The notes under the pieces were generated by a model. The model did not search any database and was not told the origin of the DNA. It worked only from the letters and a program-made list of their open reading frames with translations. From Pseudomonas viridiflava (GTDB lineage Bacteria > Pseudomonadota > Gammaproteobacteria > Pseudomonadales > Pseudomonadaceae): a stretch of DNA of 64,000 nucleotides. This document shows positions 28,604 to 37,409 of this stretch, one piece after another; position 1 is the stretch's first letter, and each line of letters starts with the position of its first letter. A program made the position numbers and the translations under genes. Where the stretch lies: positions 62,001 to 126,000 of the forward strand of contig NZ_RBTP01000036.1 in assembly GCF_003702045.1 (NCBI RefSeq), read 5' to 3'.

Positions 28604-29159
28604 GACGCGCCTCCAAAGACTCGTACTGCGAACGCAACAGCCCGAACACCAGCATGTCCTTGAACACGCCGTTTTTGAGAAATACCTGTTTCATGTGGCC
28701 TTCATAAGCCAGGCCGCAGGCCTGCAATACCTTGGCGCTGGCCACGTTGTCGCTGAAGCATTGGCCTGCGATGCGATTGAGGTTCAGGGCCGTAAAGCCA
28801 TAGTCCAGCAAGCCTTGTGCGGCTTCGCGCATGTAGCCGTTGCTGCGATAGGGGGCGCCCATCCAGTAGCCCAGGCCAGCGCTGCGATGCGCCGCGGCCA
28901 GGCGCATGGAAACGACGCCGATCAGTGTTTGAGTGTCAAGATGCACCCCCAGACACAGCGCCTTGCCGGCGGCGAACTGCGGTGCGCCCTCTGCAATAAA
29001 GGCATGGGCGTGTTCCAGCGTGTACGGGGAGGGCAGCATGCCGGTCATGGCAGCCGTCACCGGGTCATCAGCCAGTTGCGCCAGACTCGTCGCCTGCTCG
29101 GGTCTCAAGGGGGCGAGCAACAGGCGCGAGGTCTGAATACTGGGCAGCTCGGTACTCAT
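28596..29159 (-). CDS. GNAT N-acetyltransferase (RimJ/RimL-like)
   Basis: 187 residues. The N-terminal TSRLLLAPLRPEQATSLAQLADD and the acetyl-CoA-binding region GLGYWMGAPYRSNGYMREAAQGLLDYGF, then NRIAGQCFSDNVASAKVLQACGLAYEG, define a GNAT of the RimJ/RimL group that acetylates N-terminal amines of proteins or small molecules. It is the first gene of a two-gene operon with phoD, with an 8-bp overlap. There is no obvious functional link with phosphatase activity. Confidence 0.85.
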   Translation of the reverse strand: MSTELPSIQTSRLLLAPLRPEQATSLAQLADDPVTAAMTGMLPSPYTLEHAHAFIAEGAPQFAAGKALCLGVHLDTQTLIGVVSMRLAAAHRSAGLGYWMGAPYRSNGYMREAAQGLLDYGFTALNLNRIAGQCFSDNVASAKVLQACGLAYEGHMKQVFLKNGVFKDMLVFGLLRSQYESLEARHD

Positions 29160-29203
29160 CTGAGGTTTCCGTCGAGTTAAATGCCCGAATCTGCCGCGCC
29201 TGG

Positions 29204-29221
29204 ATGTCGGTTTCGTGACAG
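29204..29221 (-). promoter_or_regulatory. Candidate Pho box upstream of GNAT-phoD
   Basis: The minus strand reads CTGTCACGAAACCGACAT. Against two CTGTCAT repeats spaced by NNAW, 11 of 14 half-site bases match and the spacer fits. It is 45 bp before the GNAT start. A control of phoD by PhoB would make sense. Confidence 0.45.
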
Positions 29222-29346
29222 GCGCAAGAAACCTTTAAGTGTCACCAAATGTGCGTTTCTGAGCCACGCAATGGTCATCAAAAGCTAACTGATCGGACAT
29301 ATTCGGTTGCTAGATTCTCGGCCTCTGACAAGCGGTGGAAGACGGC

Positions 29347-29754
29347 ATGAGAACGTGGGACGAACCTAAGAAACGCAAGGCGCACATCGAACTGATCCCG
29401 ATGATCGATGTGATGATGTTTCTGCTGGTGTTTTTTGTGCTGGTGAGCCTGAACGTGATTCCGGCGCTGGGCATGAAAACTCAGTTACCCAGTGCCAGCA
29501 GCTCTCAGCAGCTCAAGCCGCAGAACAAATCGATCCTCACCCTGGGGCTCAATGGCGAACTGCAGCTCGACGGCAAAGCGACCACGGTCGACGCGCTGGT
29601 GCCTGCATTGAAAGCGCTGGAAAAGCCTGACACCAAAACCACCATCATCGTTAACAGCGACAAGGGCGTTGAAGTGGCGCGACTGGTCGAGATCATGGAC
29701 ACCCTGCGCCTGGGTGGTTTCACGTCCGTGTCCATCGCCACGCGTAAGTCCTGA
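29347..29754 (+). CDS. exbD: ExbD/TolR-type TonB energy-transducing protein
   Basis: 135 residues from the ATG at 29347 (GGAAG five bases upstream). One membrane helix near the N-terminus, IPMIDVMMFLLVFFVLVSLNVI, carries D21, the conserved proton-path aspartate, and a periplasmic domain of about 90 residues follows. It works with ExbB to couple the proton gradient to TonB. It is the first gene of a five-gene plus-strand set; tonB starts two bases after its stop. exbD coming first, far from exbB, is unusual. Confidence 0.9.
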   Translation: MRTWDEPKKRKAHIELIPMIDVMMFLLVFFVLVSLNVIPALGMKTQLPSASSSQQLKPQNKSILTLGLNGELQLDGKATTVDALVPALKALEKPDTKTTIIVNSDKGVEVARLVEIMDTLRLGGFTSVSIATRKS

Positions 29755-29756
29755 TC

Positions 29757-30533
29757 ATGTACGTCCTGTTTCGCATACGTCAGTGGCTGGGCGGCCTGCC
29801 CGCCCTGTTGGCGCTCATCGCGATCGTGATGGGAATGCAGACCCGACCGTTGAAAGTGGAACCGGTTTACGACGAGTCGGCCGTTGAGCTGGCCTTGGTC
29901 GAGCCGGAGCCGACTGTGCCGGAGCCTGTTGTGCCGCCAGACACTCAGCCGGTCGAGCCTGTTCAGCCTGATGAACCGCCACCGCCGCCCGTGCCTGTCG
30001 TCGACAGCGAAGAGGCCGAGCCGCCGCCACCGCCGCCCAAACCGGTGCCCAAACCCGAGCCCAAGCCGAAGCCAGAACCCAAGCCTCGTCCTAAACCGGT
30101 GCCCAAGCCTACGCCTGCGGTAGCGAAGCCCGCCGAGCCCGTACCTGTGCCTCGCCAGCCGGTGGTCAGTGCGCCTGCCGCTCCGGTTGCGCCCCCCGCG
30201 CCACCGGCTCCGCCCAAGGTCGATACGCAGGGGCTGGAAGGTGGCTACCTGAAAGGCCTGCGCAACGAGCTGGACGGTTACAAACAGTACCCCACCGGAC
30301 GTCAGGCATCGCTGGAGCGCCCCAGTGGCGAGGTGATCGTCTGGCTGCTGGTTGATCGTCAGGGACGCGTGCTGGATTCAGGCATTCAGAGTCAGGCCTC
30401 CAGCATGCTGCTCAACCGCGCAGCGACCAGCAGCCTTCGACGCATCAAACAGGTCAAGCCATTTCCCGAGCAAGCCTTCGGCGGACGCAGCGAGCAGCGC
30501 TTCACCGCTACCTTCAACTACAGCGTGCAGTAG
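29757..30533 (+). CDS. tonB: TonB family protein with long proline-rich spacer
   Basis: 258 residues. A membrane anchor lies at about 9-27, then a Pro/Glu/Val/Lys-rich periplasmic spacer from 45 to 155 (PEPKPKPEPKPRPKPVPKP and similar), and a C-terminal TonB domain (about 165-258) with LKGLRNELDGYKQYPTGRQA, GEVIVWLLVDRQGRVLDSGI and the final FTATFNYSV. It transmits energy from ExbB/ExbD to the outer-membrane receptor. It is flanked by exbD (2 bp) and the receptor (20 bp), so it is probably dedicated to that receptor. Confidence 0.93.
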   Translation: MYVLFRIRQWLGGLPALLALIAIVMGMQTRPLKVEPVYDESAVELALVEPEPTVPEPVVPPDTQPVEPVQPDEPPPPPVPVVDSEEAEPPPPPPKPVPKPEPKPKPEPKPRPKPVPKPTPAVAKPAEPVPVPRQPVVSAPAAPVAPPAPPAPPKVDTQGLEGGYLKGLRNELDGYKQYPTGRQASLERPSGEVIVWLLVDRQGRVLDSGIQSQASSMLLNRAATSSLRRIKQVKPFPEQAFGGRSEQRFTATFNYSVQ

Positions 30534-30553
30534 TACTGACAAGGAACAACGTG

Positions 30554-32833
30554 ATGAAGTTTTCCAGAATTCACCTTGCTTTGGTCGCCGCCGGCATGAG
30601 CCACGGTATGGTCATGGCTGACACCAGCAGCGACGTCGGCACCATCGGCGTACAAGGCAAGGCAACTTCAGGCGGCGGTTACATGGTCCAGGAGGACAGC
30701 ATCAAGGCGCGCTCCACGGTGACCAAGGAAGCACTCGACAAGCAGACCGCAACAGGCAACGCGATCGACAAGCTCAAATACACCCCGGGCCTGAACATCT
30801 CCAGCGAGGACGCCACGGGCCTGTCCGGTTTCAAGTTCACCATGCGCGGCCTCAACTCCGATCAGGTGGGGATGTCGGTCGACGGCATGCCAATCAATGA
30901 TTCCGGCAACTACGCGCTGTATTCCAACCTGCTGGGCGACCCGGAAAACATCGACCAGATTTTCGTCACCCAAGGCTCTGCCGAGAGCGACGGCCCGCAC
31001 ATCGGTTCCAGCGGCGGCAATATCGGCATCGTGACGATTCGGCCGACCAAGGAAACCGGAGCGTTCGTCAAACAGGTGGCAGGCAGCAATGGCACCTACA
31101 AGACCTTCGCCAGGCTGAATACCGGTGAGGTTAACGGGCTGAGCAACTGGCTGTCGCTGTCGCACACCGAAGGCGAGAAGTGGCGTGGCGACGGTGCGGT
31201 GCGCGCCGACAAGGTCGAATGGAACAGCTTTTTCGACATGGGGTCGGGCAACACCGCCAACCTGATCCTCAAGTACCACGAGCAGGACAACAACAGTTAC
31301 AGCCAGCTCACCAAAAGCCAGTTTCAGCAGGGCGGGCGCAAGTTCGACCCGTACCCGTCTACCCCGGCACTGGATGGCAACGGTAAGCAGTCCAGCTATT
31401 ACGAGTTGGCGCAGAACCCCTTCCAGACATTCACCGGTGTGCTCAACACCCAGTTCAAACTCGCCGACAACCTGTCGCTGTCGGTCATTCCGTACTATTT
31501 CTGGGGCAATGGCAGCGGCGTGGGAAGCTCCTCTTACGCCCTCAACCGTGGCTCCAATCAGGGTGGCGTCTTCGACCTGAGCAACCAGCCGACAGCTGCG
31601 ACGTTCAATGCAGACGGCTCGTCGACCACCGGCGTTTACTACCGTCCATCGCGCACACAAACCTGGCGCCCGGGCATCACCACCAAACTGAACTGGGACG
31701 TCAACGACGAGCACAGCGTGCAGGTCGGCTATTGGTATGAGCGCGCACGCCAGTTGCAGACCCAGCCATTCATTCGCTTGAAGAGCAACGGCAAGCCGCA
31801 GAGCATCTGGCCTGATTCGGACTACGTGGTCGATGCCAACGGCAATGAAATTCAGGGCCGTGACCGTTACACCGTGACGCCGGCGCAGAAAGTCTGGGCG
31901 CAGGACACCTGGTACTTCGCCCCGGACTGGACCCTGATTGGCGGTCTGGCCTACATGAATGTCGAGCGTGAAGGGGATAACCACGGCAGCCTGACCGAGC
32001 GTCCGGAAAAACGTGATCAGACCTACAACAAGCTGTTGCCCAACGTTGGCCTCAAGTACCAACTGGATGAGCGCGACCAGTTGTTCTACAGCCTGTCGCG
32101 CAACATGCGGGTGCCGCAGAACTACGTGCTTTATGACCAAGGCGCAGGTTCGATCAACAGCAAGCCGGAAACCAGCTGGAACCACGAATTGGGCTGGCGC
32201 TTTACCGAGCAGGACATGACCCTGGCGGCAACCCTGTTCTACATGCAGTTCAAGGATCGACAGGTGTCGTCCAAGGACATCAACGGCGACTTCGCAGACA
32301 TCAACGCCGGTGCAGTGGACAACAGCGGTCTGGAGCTGGAGTGGAGCGGCCTGCTGCCGCATCACTTCAACTACTACACCTCCTACACCTACACCCGCGC
32401 CAAGCAGAAAGATGACCTGACGGTGTTCAATAACGGCACCGCCATCGAGCTGCCCACCAGCGGCAAGCAATTCGCCAACGTGCCGAAAAACATGCTGGCG
32501 GCCAACCTCGGTTACGACGATGGCAGCTACTACGGCACCTTCGGCGGCAAGCTGACCAGCAAGCTCTACGGCGACCTGACCAACGACGAAAGCATTCCCG
32601 GCCGCGCCATTTTCAACCTTGGTGCCGGTATCTACCTGCCTGTGGACAAGAAAGTGGTCAAGGACGCGACCTTGCGCCTGAACGTCGACAACCTGTTCGA
32701 CAAGAAATACCTGGACGGCGTGTACACCACCAAGACCAACGCGGCGACCTACAGCGGTTTCCGCGATGGCGACCCGGCCTACATCGTCGGCGTGGAACGT
32801 ACGGTGACCGTCTCTCTGGAAGCCAACTTCTAA
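30554..32833 (+). CDS. TonB-dependent outer-membrane receptor
   Basis: 759 residues from the ATG at 30554 (AAGGA eight bases upstream). A short signal peptide ends at MVMA-D. A plug domain covers about 45-170 (NAIDKLKYTPGLNISSED, FTMRGLNSDQVGMSVDGMPI, GSSGGNIGIVTIRP) and a 22-strand barrel follows, with the receptor-end motif LNVDNLFDKKYLDG and a final aromatic F. There is no haem-receptor FRAP/NPNL motif and no signalling extension for an anti-sigma factor. The substrate is unknown; the phospholipase D gene in the same set suggests a phospholipid-derived or phosphate-containing compound, which is inference. Confidence 0.92.
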   Translation: MKFSRIHLALVAAGMSHGMVMADTSSDVGTIGVQGKATSGGGYMVQEDSIKARSTVTKEALDKQTATGNAIDKLKYTPGLNISSEDATGLSGFKFTMRGLNSDQVGMSVDGMPINDSGNYALYSNLLGDPENIDQIFVTQGSAESDGPHIGSSGGNIGIVTIRPTKETGAFVKQVAGSNGTYKTFARLNTGEVNGLSNWLSLSHTEGEKWRGDGAVRADKVEWNSFFDMGSGNTANLILKYHEQDNNSYSQLTKSQFQQGGRKFDPYPSTPALDGNGKQSSYYELAQNPFQTFTGVLNTQFKLADNLSLSVIPYYFWGNGSGVGSSSYALNRGSNQGGVFDLSNQPTAATFNADGSSTTGVYYRPSRTQTWRPGITTKLNWDVNDEHSVQVGYWYERARQLQTQPFIRLKSNGKPQSIWPDSDYVVDANGNEIQGRDRYTVTPAQKVWAQDTWYFAPDWTLIGGLAYMNVEREGDNHGSLTERPEKRDQTYNKLLPNVGLKYQLDERDQLFYSLSRNMRVPQNYVLYDQGAGSINSKPETSWNHELGWRFTEQDMTLAATLFYMQFKDRQVSSKDINGDFADINAGAVDNSGLELEWSGLLPHHFNYYTSYTYTRAKQKDDLTVFNNGTAIELPTSGKQFANVPKNMLAANLGYDDGSYYGTFGGKLTSKLYGDLTNDESIPGRAIFNLGAGIYLPVDKKVVKDATLRLNVDNLFDKKYLDGVYTTKTNAATYSGFRDGDPAYIVGVERTVTVSLEANF

Positions 32834-32858
32834 CTCTCATTGACCCGAGGTCTGCGTC

Positions 32859-33509
32859 ATGGATATGAACCAGCTGCACAACATCACGTTTTATGTGATG
32901 TACGCCGCCATCGCGATCGCGATCTTCGTCGCCATCGAGCGAGGCATTTATTTTGCCTATGTGCGCCGTCAGGCCCGCGATCTGCAGGCGGCGCTCAAGA
33001 CAACCGTACACAGTGAAAAAGACCTGCCCCAGGCACTGACGCGTCGGCCTGGTCTGCCGCTGGAAATGATCCTCCCGGTCCTGGCGCAGAAGAGTGCACA
33101 GGGTTCTCGCAGGGATCTGGATGACGTCATCGAAACCCAATACCTGAGCACACGGGCACCGCTGTCCCGTAGTCTCTGGCTCATCGAAACCATCACCACG
33201 GCCGCACCGTTGTTGGGCCTGCTGGGGACCATTCTGGGGATCATCGACACGTTCAAGGCCTTGGCCAGCGCGGGTGTCTCGGACCCGGGACAGATTTCCG
33301 CCGGCATCGGTACGGCTCTTTACGCGACAGGCCTGGGCATTGCCATTGCCCTGTTCTGCGTGGTGTTTCACAACTTCTTCCAGAACAGCCTCGAGCGCAT
33401 CAACGATCAGCTCAAGATTTTGCTGATCCGCGCTTCCAGCGGTGCGCGGGTTGAAGAAGAAACAGTCCATCCGGTCGCTGCGGCCCCACTGAACTACCGG
33501 ACGGCCTGA
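32859..33509 (+). CDS. exbB: ExbB/TolQ/MotA-type proton channel protein
   Basis: 216 residues, GAGG eight bases before the ATG. Three membrane helices: one at about 10-27, then two in the second half around ITTAAPLLGLLGTILGIIDTF and ALYATGLGIAIALFCVVFHNFF, the conserved MotA/TolQ/ExbB region. It forms the pentameric inner-membrane channel that powers TonB together with ExbD from the start of this gene set. The cytoplasmic loop has the expected length. Confidence 0.92.
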   Translation: MDMNQLHNITFYVMYAAIAIAIFVAIERGIYFAYVRRQARDLQAALKTTVHSEKDLPQALTRRPGLPLEMILPVLAQKSAQGSRRDLDDVIETQYLSTRAPLSRSLWLIETITTAAPLLGLLGTILGIIDTFKALASAGVSDPGQISAGIGTALYATGLGIAIALFCVVFHNFFQNSLERINDQLKILLIRASSGARVEEETVHPVAAAPLNYRTA

Positions 33510-33571
33510 TCGGCATCCGGCGTGCAGTTCTGATGCGCGCCGGTGCTTTGGGTCTCTGCGACGAGATACTT

Positions 33572-34813
33572 ATGGCCTTCATGCTTCCCTTACGCTGCAC
33601 GCCGCTGCGCCACCTCGGTCTGGCGGTCGCGTTCTGGCTGTTGAGCTCGGTGGCCCACGCCGAGTTTTCCATCCAGGGCTTTGAGCTGGTCCACACCGTT
33701 CCGGTGGGCACCGATCTTCAAACCCCGGACCTGCGTGCGCCCGGCGATGTTTGGCGTGAGCTGTTCAATAACGCGCAGAAGCGCATCGACATCGAACAGT
33801 TCTACGTTGCCGATCAATCGGGCTCGGTCATGGAAAAGGTCATCGAAAGCCTGCGGGCTGCCGGGCAGCGGGGTGTTCAGATCCGCTTTCTTCTCGAAGA
33901 GAAGGGCCTGAAACTGTCCGATCCAAAAACGCTTGAACAGTTGCGCGCCATTCCAAACCTCACGCTGCAGGTGCTGCCGTACGCCAAACTGACCGGCAAC
34001 GGCATCATCCACGCCAAGTTCTTTGTGGTGGACGGCCAACAGGCATTCATCGGCAGCCAGAACTTCGACTGGCGCTCGCTCGAACACATCCACGAAACAG
34101 GGCTGCGCGTGAGTGAGCCGAATCTGGTGCGACAGGTTCAAGCCATCTTCGATCAGGACTGGCGTGCGCAGGCGGCGCTTGCCGAGGGCAAACCGGTTCC
34201 AACGCCGACGCCCGCAGGCGAACCCCCACGTGTGGGTAACTACCTGGTGGCCAGTCCGCAACGCTATAACCCGCCCAGGGTGATCGATTCGCAAGTCGAG
34301 CTGCCGCGTTTGCTGGCCGATGCCAAGCGCGAAGTGCGTGTGCAACTGCTGGACTATGCCCCTTTGTCTTATGGCCCGGACAAAAGCCGCCCCTATTACC
34401 CGGTCATCGACAACGCCATCCGCAGTGCTGCGGCGCGCGGTGTTTCGATCAAGCTGATGGTTTCAGACTGGAACACCGGCATGCCGGAGGTTGCGTACCT
34501 GAAGAGTCTGGCACTGGTGCCCAATGTGCAGGTGCGGATCGTCACGCTGCCGCTCGCCGTTCAGGGCTTCATTCCTTATGCGCGGGTGATCCACAGCAAG
34601 ACGATGGAAATCGACGATCAGGTGGCATGGGTTGGAACCAGCAACTGGCTAGGCGGCTACCTGGACAACTCGCGCAATCTGGAAGTGGTGATGCATGACA
34701 GCGGCATGGCCAAGCGTATCGGTGAGTTGCATCGCCAGCTGTGGGACGGGCCGTACGCGACGCCTCTGGATATCAACCGCGATTATCCTGAACCGCACCC
34801 TGGTCAGCCGTGA
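33572..34813 (+). CDS. Secreted phospholipase D family protein
   Basis: 413 residues from the ATG at 33572. A signal peptide (LRHLGLAVAFWLLSSVAHA) leads to the periplasm or outside. Two complete HKD motifs are visible, HAKFFVVDGQQAFIGSQNFD and HSKTMEIDDQVAWVGTSNW, each with the H-x-K-x4-D core, forming one active site in a pseudo-dimer. The family includes phospholipases D, cardiolipin-cleaving enzymes and the eukaryotic PLD3/PLD4-like group, to which the two-domain layout is similar. It is the last gene of the exbD-tonB-receptor-exbB set and probably releases what the receptor imports. Confidence 0.88.
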   Translation: MAFMLPLRCTPLRHLGLAVAFWLLSSVAHAEFSIQGFELVHTVPVGTDLQTPDLRAPGDVWRELFNNAQKRIDIEQFYVADQSGSVMEKVIESLRAAGQRGVQIRFLLEEKGLKLSDPKTLEQLRAIPNLTLQVLPYAKLTGNGIIHAKFFVVDGQQAFIGSQNFDWRSLEHIHETGLRVSEPNLVRQVQAIFDQDWRAQAALAEGKPVPTPTPAGEPPRVGNYLVASPQRYNPPRVIDSQVELPRLLADAKREVRVQLLDYAPLSYGPDKSRPYYPVIDNAIRSAAARGVSIKLMVSDWNTGMPEVAYLKSLALVPNVQVRIVTLPLAVQGFIPYARVIHSKTMEIDDQVAWVGTSNWLGGYLDNSRNLEVVMHDSGMAKRIGELHRQLWDGPYATPLDINRDYPEPHPGQP

Positions 34814-34837
34814 CGTCAACGCAAGCTGGTAAAACAG

Positions 34838-34866
34838 CTGGCATCCGTTCAGTGAGCGGATGCCAG
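34838..34866 (-). terminator. Terminator hairpin between the PLD and dps genes
   Basis: A perfect 10-bp stem, ctggcatccg (34838-34847) with cggatgccag (34857-34866). On the minus strand it is followed by CTGTTTT, so it likely ends the dps transcript; it may also stop transcription of the convergent PLD gene. Confidence 0.7.
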
Positions 34867-34877
34867 CGGTAGGCGCA

Positions 34878-35351
34878 TCAGTTCCCTTCAAGCAACGTAC
34901 GCAGCATCCATGCAGCCTTCTCGTGAACCTGCATGCGCTGGGTCAGCAGGTCGGCGGTAGGTTCGTCGCTGACTTTTTCCAGCAGCGGGAACAGGCCGCG
35001 AGCGGTGCGGACCACGGCTTCCTGACCTTCCACCAGTTGCCTGATCATCTCGGCAGCGTCCGGTACGCCTGGCTCTTCCTTGATCGAAGAAAGGCTCGCG
35101 TAGGTGGTGTAAGTGCCCGGTGCCGGGAAGCCCAGTGCGCGAATACGTTCTGCAATGGAATCGACGGCGGTGGCCAGTTCGGTGTACTGCTCTTCGAACA
35201 GCAAGTGCAGGGTGCGGAACATCGGGCCGGTGACGTTCCAATGGAAATTGTGGGTTTTCAGGTACAGCACATAGGTGTCGGAAAGCAGGTGTGACAAGCC
35301 GTCGACGATCTGTTGACGATCCTGCTCATTGATGCCGATTTCAATACGCAT
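34878..35351 (-). CDS. dps: Dps-family DNA-protecting ferritin
   Basis: 157 residues from the ATG at 35351 (GAGG six bases upstream). Helical ferritin fold with the intersubunit ferroxidase residues in KTHNFHWNVTGPMFRTLHLLFEEQY and VDSIAERIRALG. Such 12-subunit shells oxidise Fe(II) with hydrogen peroxide, store iron and protect DNA in stationary phase or oxidative stress. The N-terminus is short and not lysine-rich, so DNA binding may be weak. It is monocistronic. Regulation by OxyR or RpoS is common for the family, but I saw no specific site. Confidence 0.92.
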   Translation of the reverse strand: MRIEIGINEQDRQQIVDGLSHLLSDTYVLYLKTHNFHWNVTGPMFRTLHLLFEEQYTELATAVDSIAERIRALGFPAPGTYTTYASLSSIKEEPGVPDAAEMIRQLVEGQEAVVRTARGLFPLLEKVSDEPTADLLTQRMQVHEKAAWMLRTLLEGN

Positions 35352-35570
35352 ATCAGTCCTCACTGGGTCAGATGTATTTAAACGTTGAGTTCATTGTAAA
35401 AAACCCGGATCTCCAGCGGAAATCACCATTGGCAATGACCATCATCTGAACAACCTATGGGATGAGTCGTTCAATGGTCTGTCCATCAGCCCTTTGTCCC
35501 AGCGCCCGCTTGGGCCACAATGGCGTTTTTTACCTTCAGGCCTGCTGCGGCTGTACAAGGATTTGCGCTG

Positions 35571-36734
35571 ATGACGTTCTCTTTCAAACCCTGGCACCGG
35601 CGCCTGGCGCTGGTCCTGCCACTGGCGGCGATGCTTGTGGCGTGCGACAAGACCGACAAACCGGCCACCCCGGCGAAACCGCCGCACACCACCTACGCTC
35701 AAGCCGACTGGAATGCGCTGCCAGCAGTGTCTGACGAAGACCTGCAGGCCGGTTTCGCCTCATGGCGCAGTGCGTGTACGCGTCTGAAAGCGGATGCTGT
35801 CTGGGGGACAACCTGTGGCGCGGCTGTCAACCTGGCGCCTGCGCCGAGCGCCGAAGAAATCCGTACGTTCCTACACGATCAATTGCAGGTCTACAGCCTG
35901 CGTGCCGACAACGGCAGCGCTGACGGCCTGATCACCGGTTATTACGAGCCGGTCTACCCCGGCAGCCTGGCTCAAACGCAAACCGCCAGGGTGCCGGTGT
36001 ATGGCGTTCCCGATGATCTGATTGTGGTCAATCTGGACAGCGTTTACCCCGAGCTCAAAGGCAAGCGTCTGCGTGGACGGCTTGAAGGCCGTGTGCTCAA
36101 ACCGTACGACGACGCCGGCACCATCGGCGCCAACGGTTTGAATGCGCCCATCGTTGCCTGGCTGACCGATCCGATGGACCTGCAATTTCTGCAAATTCAG
36201 GGCTCGGGCCGCGTGCGTCTGGAAGATGGCTCGCAGGTGCGTCTGGCTTACGCCGATCAGAATGGCCGACCTTACAAGCCCATCGGACGCTGGCTGGTGG
36301 AGCAGGGCCAGTTGAAGAAAGAGGAGGTCACGATGGGGGCCATTGCAGGATGGGCCAAGGCCAATCCGCAGCGCGTCCCTGAATTGCTGGCGAGCAATCC
36401 CAGCTACGTATTTTTCGGTCGCAACCCCGACAGCAACGAAGGCCCGCGCGGTTCGCTGAACGTGCCGTTGACGGCCGGTTACAGCGTAGCGATCGATCGT
36501 AAGGTCATTCCGCTGGGCAGTCTGCTGTGGCTGTCGACCACCCGGCCGGACGGCGCCAGCATCGTGCGCCCGGTAGCTGCTCAGGACACTGGCGGTGCGA
36601 TTGCTGGCGAAGTACGCGCCGATCTGTTCTGGGGAACGGGTGAAGAGGCGGGCAAGCTGGCAGGCGACATGAAACAGAAGGGCAATATCTGGCTGCTGTG
36701 GCCCAAGGGCATGGCGGTGCCGGTTACTGAGTGA
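35571..36734 (+). CDS. mltA: Membrane-bound lytic murein transglycosylase A
   Basis: 387 residues from the ATG at 35571. A lipoprotein signal ends at the lipobox LVAC (C at about residue 23), which anchors it to the outer membrane. Then follow the MltA core (LITGYYEPVYPGSLAQT, RLRGRLEGRVLKPYD, FLQIQGSGRVRLEDG) and the C-terminal 3D domain (GSLLWLSTT, AAQDTGGAIAGEVRADLFWGTGEEA) with the catalytic aspartate in AQDTGGAI. It cleaves glycan strands of peptidoglycan with formation of 1,6-anhydro-muramic acid. Confidence 0.95.
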   Translation: MTFSFKPWHRRLALVLPLAAMLVACDKTDKPATPAKPPHTTYAQADWNALPAVSDEDLQAGFASWRSACTRLKADAVWGTTCGAAVNLAPAPSAEEIRTFLHDQLQVYSLRADNGSADGLITGYYEPVYPGSLAQTQTARVPVYGVPDDLIVVNLDSVYPELKGKRLRGRLEGRVLKPYDDAGTIGANGLNAPIVAWLTDPMDLQFLQIQGSGRVRLEDGSQVRLAYADQNGRPYKPIGRWLVEQGQLKKEEVTMGAIAGWAKANPQRVPELLASNPSYVFFGRNPDSNEGPRGSLNVPLTAGYSVAIDRKVIPLGSLLWLSTTRPDGASIVRPVAAQDTGGAIAGEVRADLFWGTGEEAGKLAGDMKQKGNIWLLWPKGMAVPVTE

Positions 36735-36773
36735 AGCGTGTCGGATAGGGTTGTCTTGCAGCAAACACAGGCG

Positions 36774-36864
36774 TGTGGGAGTGAGCTTGCTCACGAAGGG
36801 GCCTGTCGACCCAGTCGAGAGGCAGCGTTGCAATAAAGCCTACGTGAGCAAGCTCACTCCCACA
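36774..36864. repeat. Inverted pair of REP palindromes (BIME-like)
   Basis: 36774-36795 and 36843-36864 are perfect 22-bp inverted copies, each itself a palindrome around gtgagcttgctcac, with a 47-bp spacer. This is the common Pseudomonas intergenic pair. It lies between the convergent mltA and RES genes and could fold into a large cruciform that ends both transcripts. Confidence 0.85.
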
Positions 36865-36935
36865 AAGTCTGATTTATTCAGTGCGCTACGCATCATCTGA
36901 GGGTACGGAACTTACCTGAACCACTGCTTGCTCTT

Positions 36936-37409
36936 TCAGGGCGTGAATCGGCCCAAACGGGCATCCACCACAAAATCCAGATTCCGGGCGGTTGCCACGA
37001 CAGTGGCGAACTCGGGATGCCGCACGTTGAGCAGGTAATTGGATTCGCGCGGAATGATTACGCTGGGTACGGCCAGCGCCAGGCTGTCACTGGACGCCAG
37101 CCAGGCGTCGCCGAACGATGCCGTGGCAGGCGGGGCGGGTTCCTCGCGCCAGTCGAGGGGCAAGGTGTCGAGGCGTGCATTGAGGACATGCTCTTCGGCG
37201 ATCTGCAATTCCAGCATCGCGTAGTGCTGGGCCACGGCCGCATTGCCCAGATGCACCAACACTTCCAGCAGTGCCAGCGATTCGCTGCCTGCGCAATACA
37301 CGCAGGCATTGCCCTTGCTGTTCCAGCGTCCGCCGTAGAGTTTCGCGCCTTCGCCGTCAAACGCCTGGGCCAGCCATTTGCGTTTGACCAGGCGATAGAC
37401 AGTAATCAA
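36936..37409 (-). CDS. RES-domain toxin of a type II toxin-antitoxin pair
   Basis: 157 residues from a TTG at 37409 that overlaps the antitoxin stop by four bases. The RES fold is recognised by YRLVKRKWLAQAFDGEGAKLYGGRWNSKGN (R), the CAGSESLALLEVLVHLGN segment (E) and the SVIIPRESNYLLNVRHPEF segment (S). RES toxins degrade cellular NAD+ and are held inactive by an Xre/ParS-type partner. The order antitoxin then toxin, and the sizes, match known Xre-RES pairs. Confidence 0.9.
   Translation of the reverse strand: MITVYRLVKRKWLAQAFDGEGAKLYGGRWNSKGNACVYCAGSESLALLEVLVHLGNAAVAQHYAMLELQIAEEHVLNARLDTLPLDWREEPAPPATASFGDAWLASSDSLALAVPSVIIPRESNYLLNVRHPEFATVVATARNLDFVVDARLGRFTP

Noticed and set aside
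29235..29260. Pho-box-like sequence on the plus strand toward exbD
   Set aside because: One half-site (gtgtcac) is fair, but the second does not match; I kept only the minus-strand site.
30668..32470. 600-residue minus-strand open frame
   Set aside because: Antisense to the TonB-dependent receptor; no domain or ribosome site.
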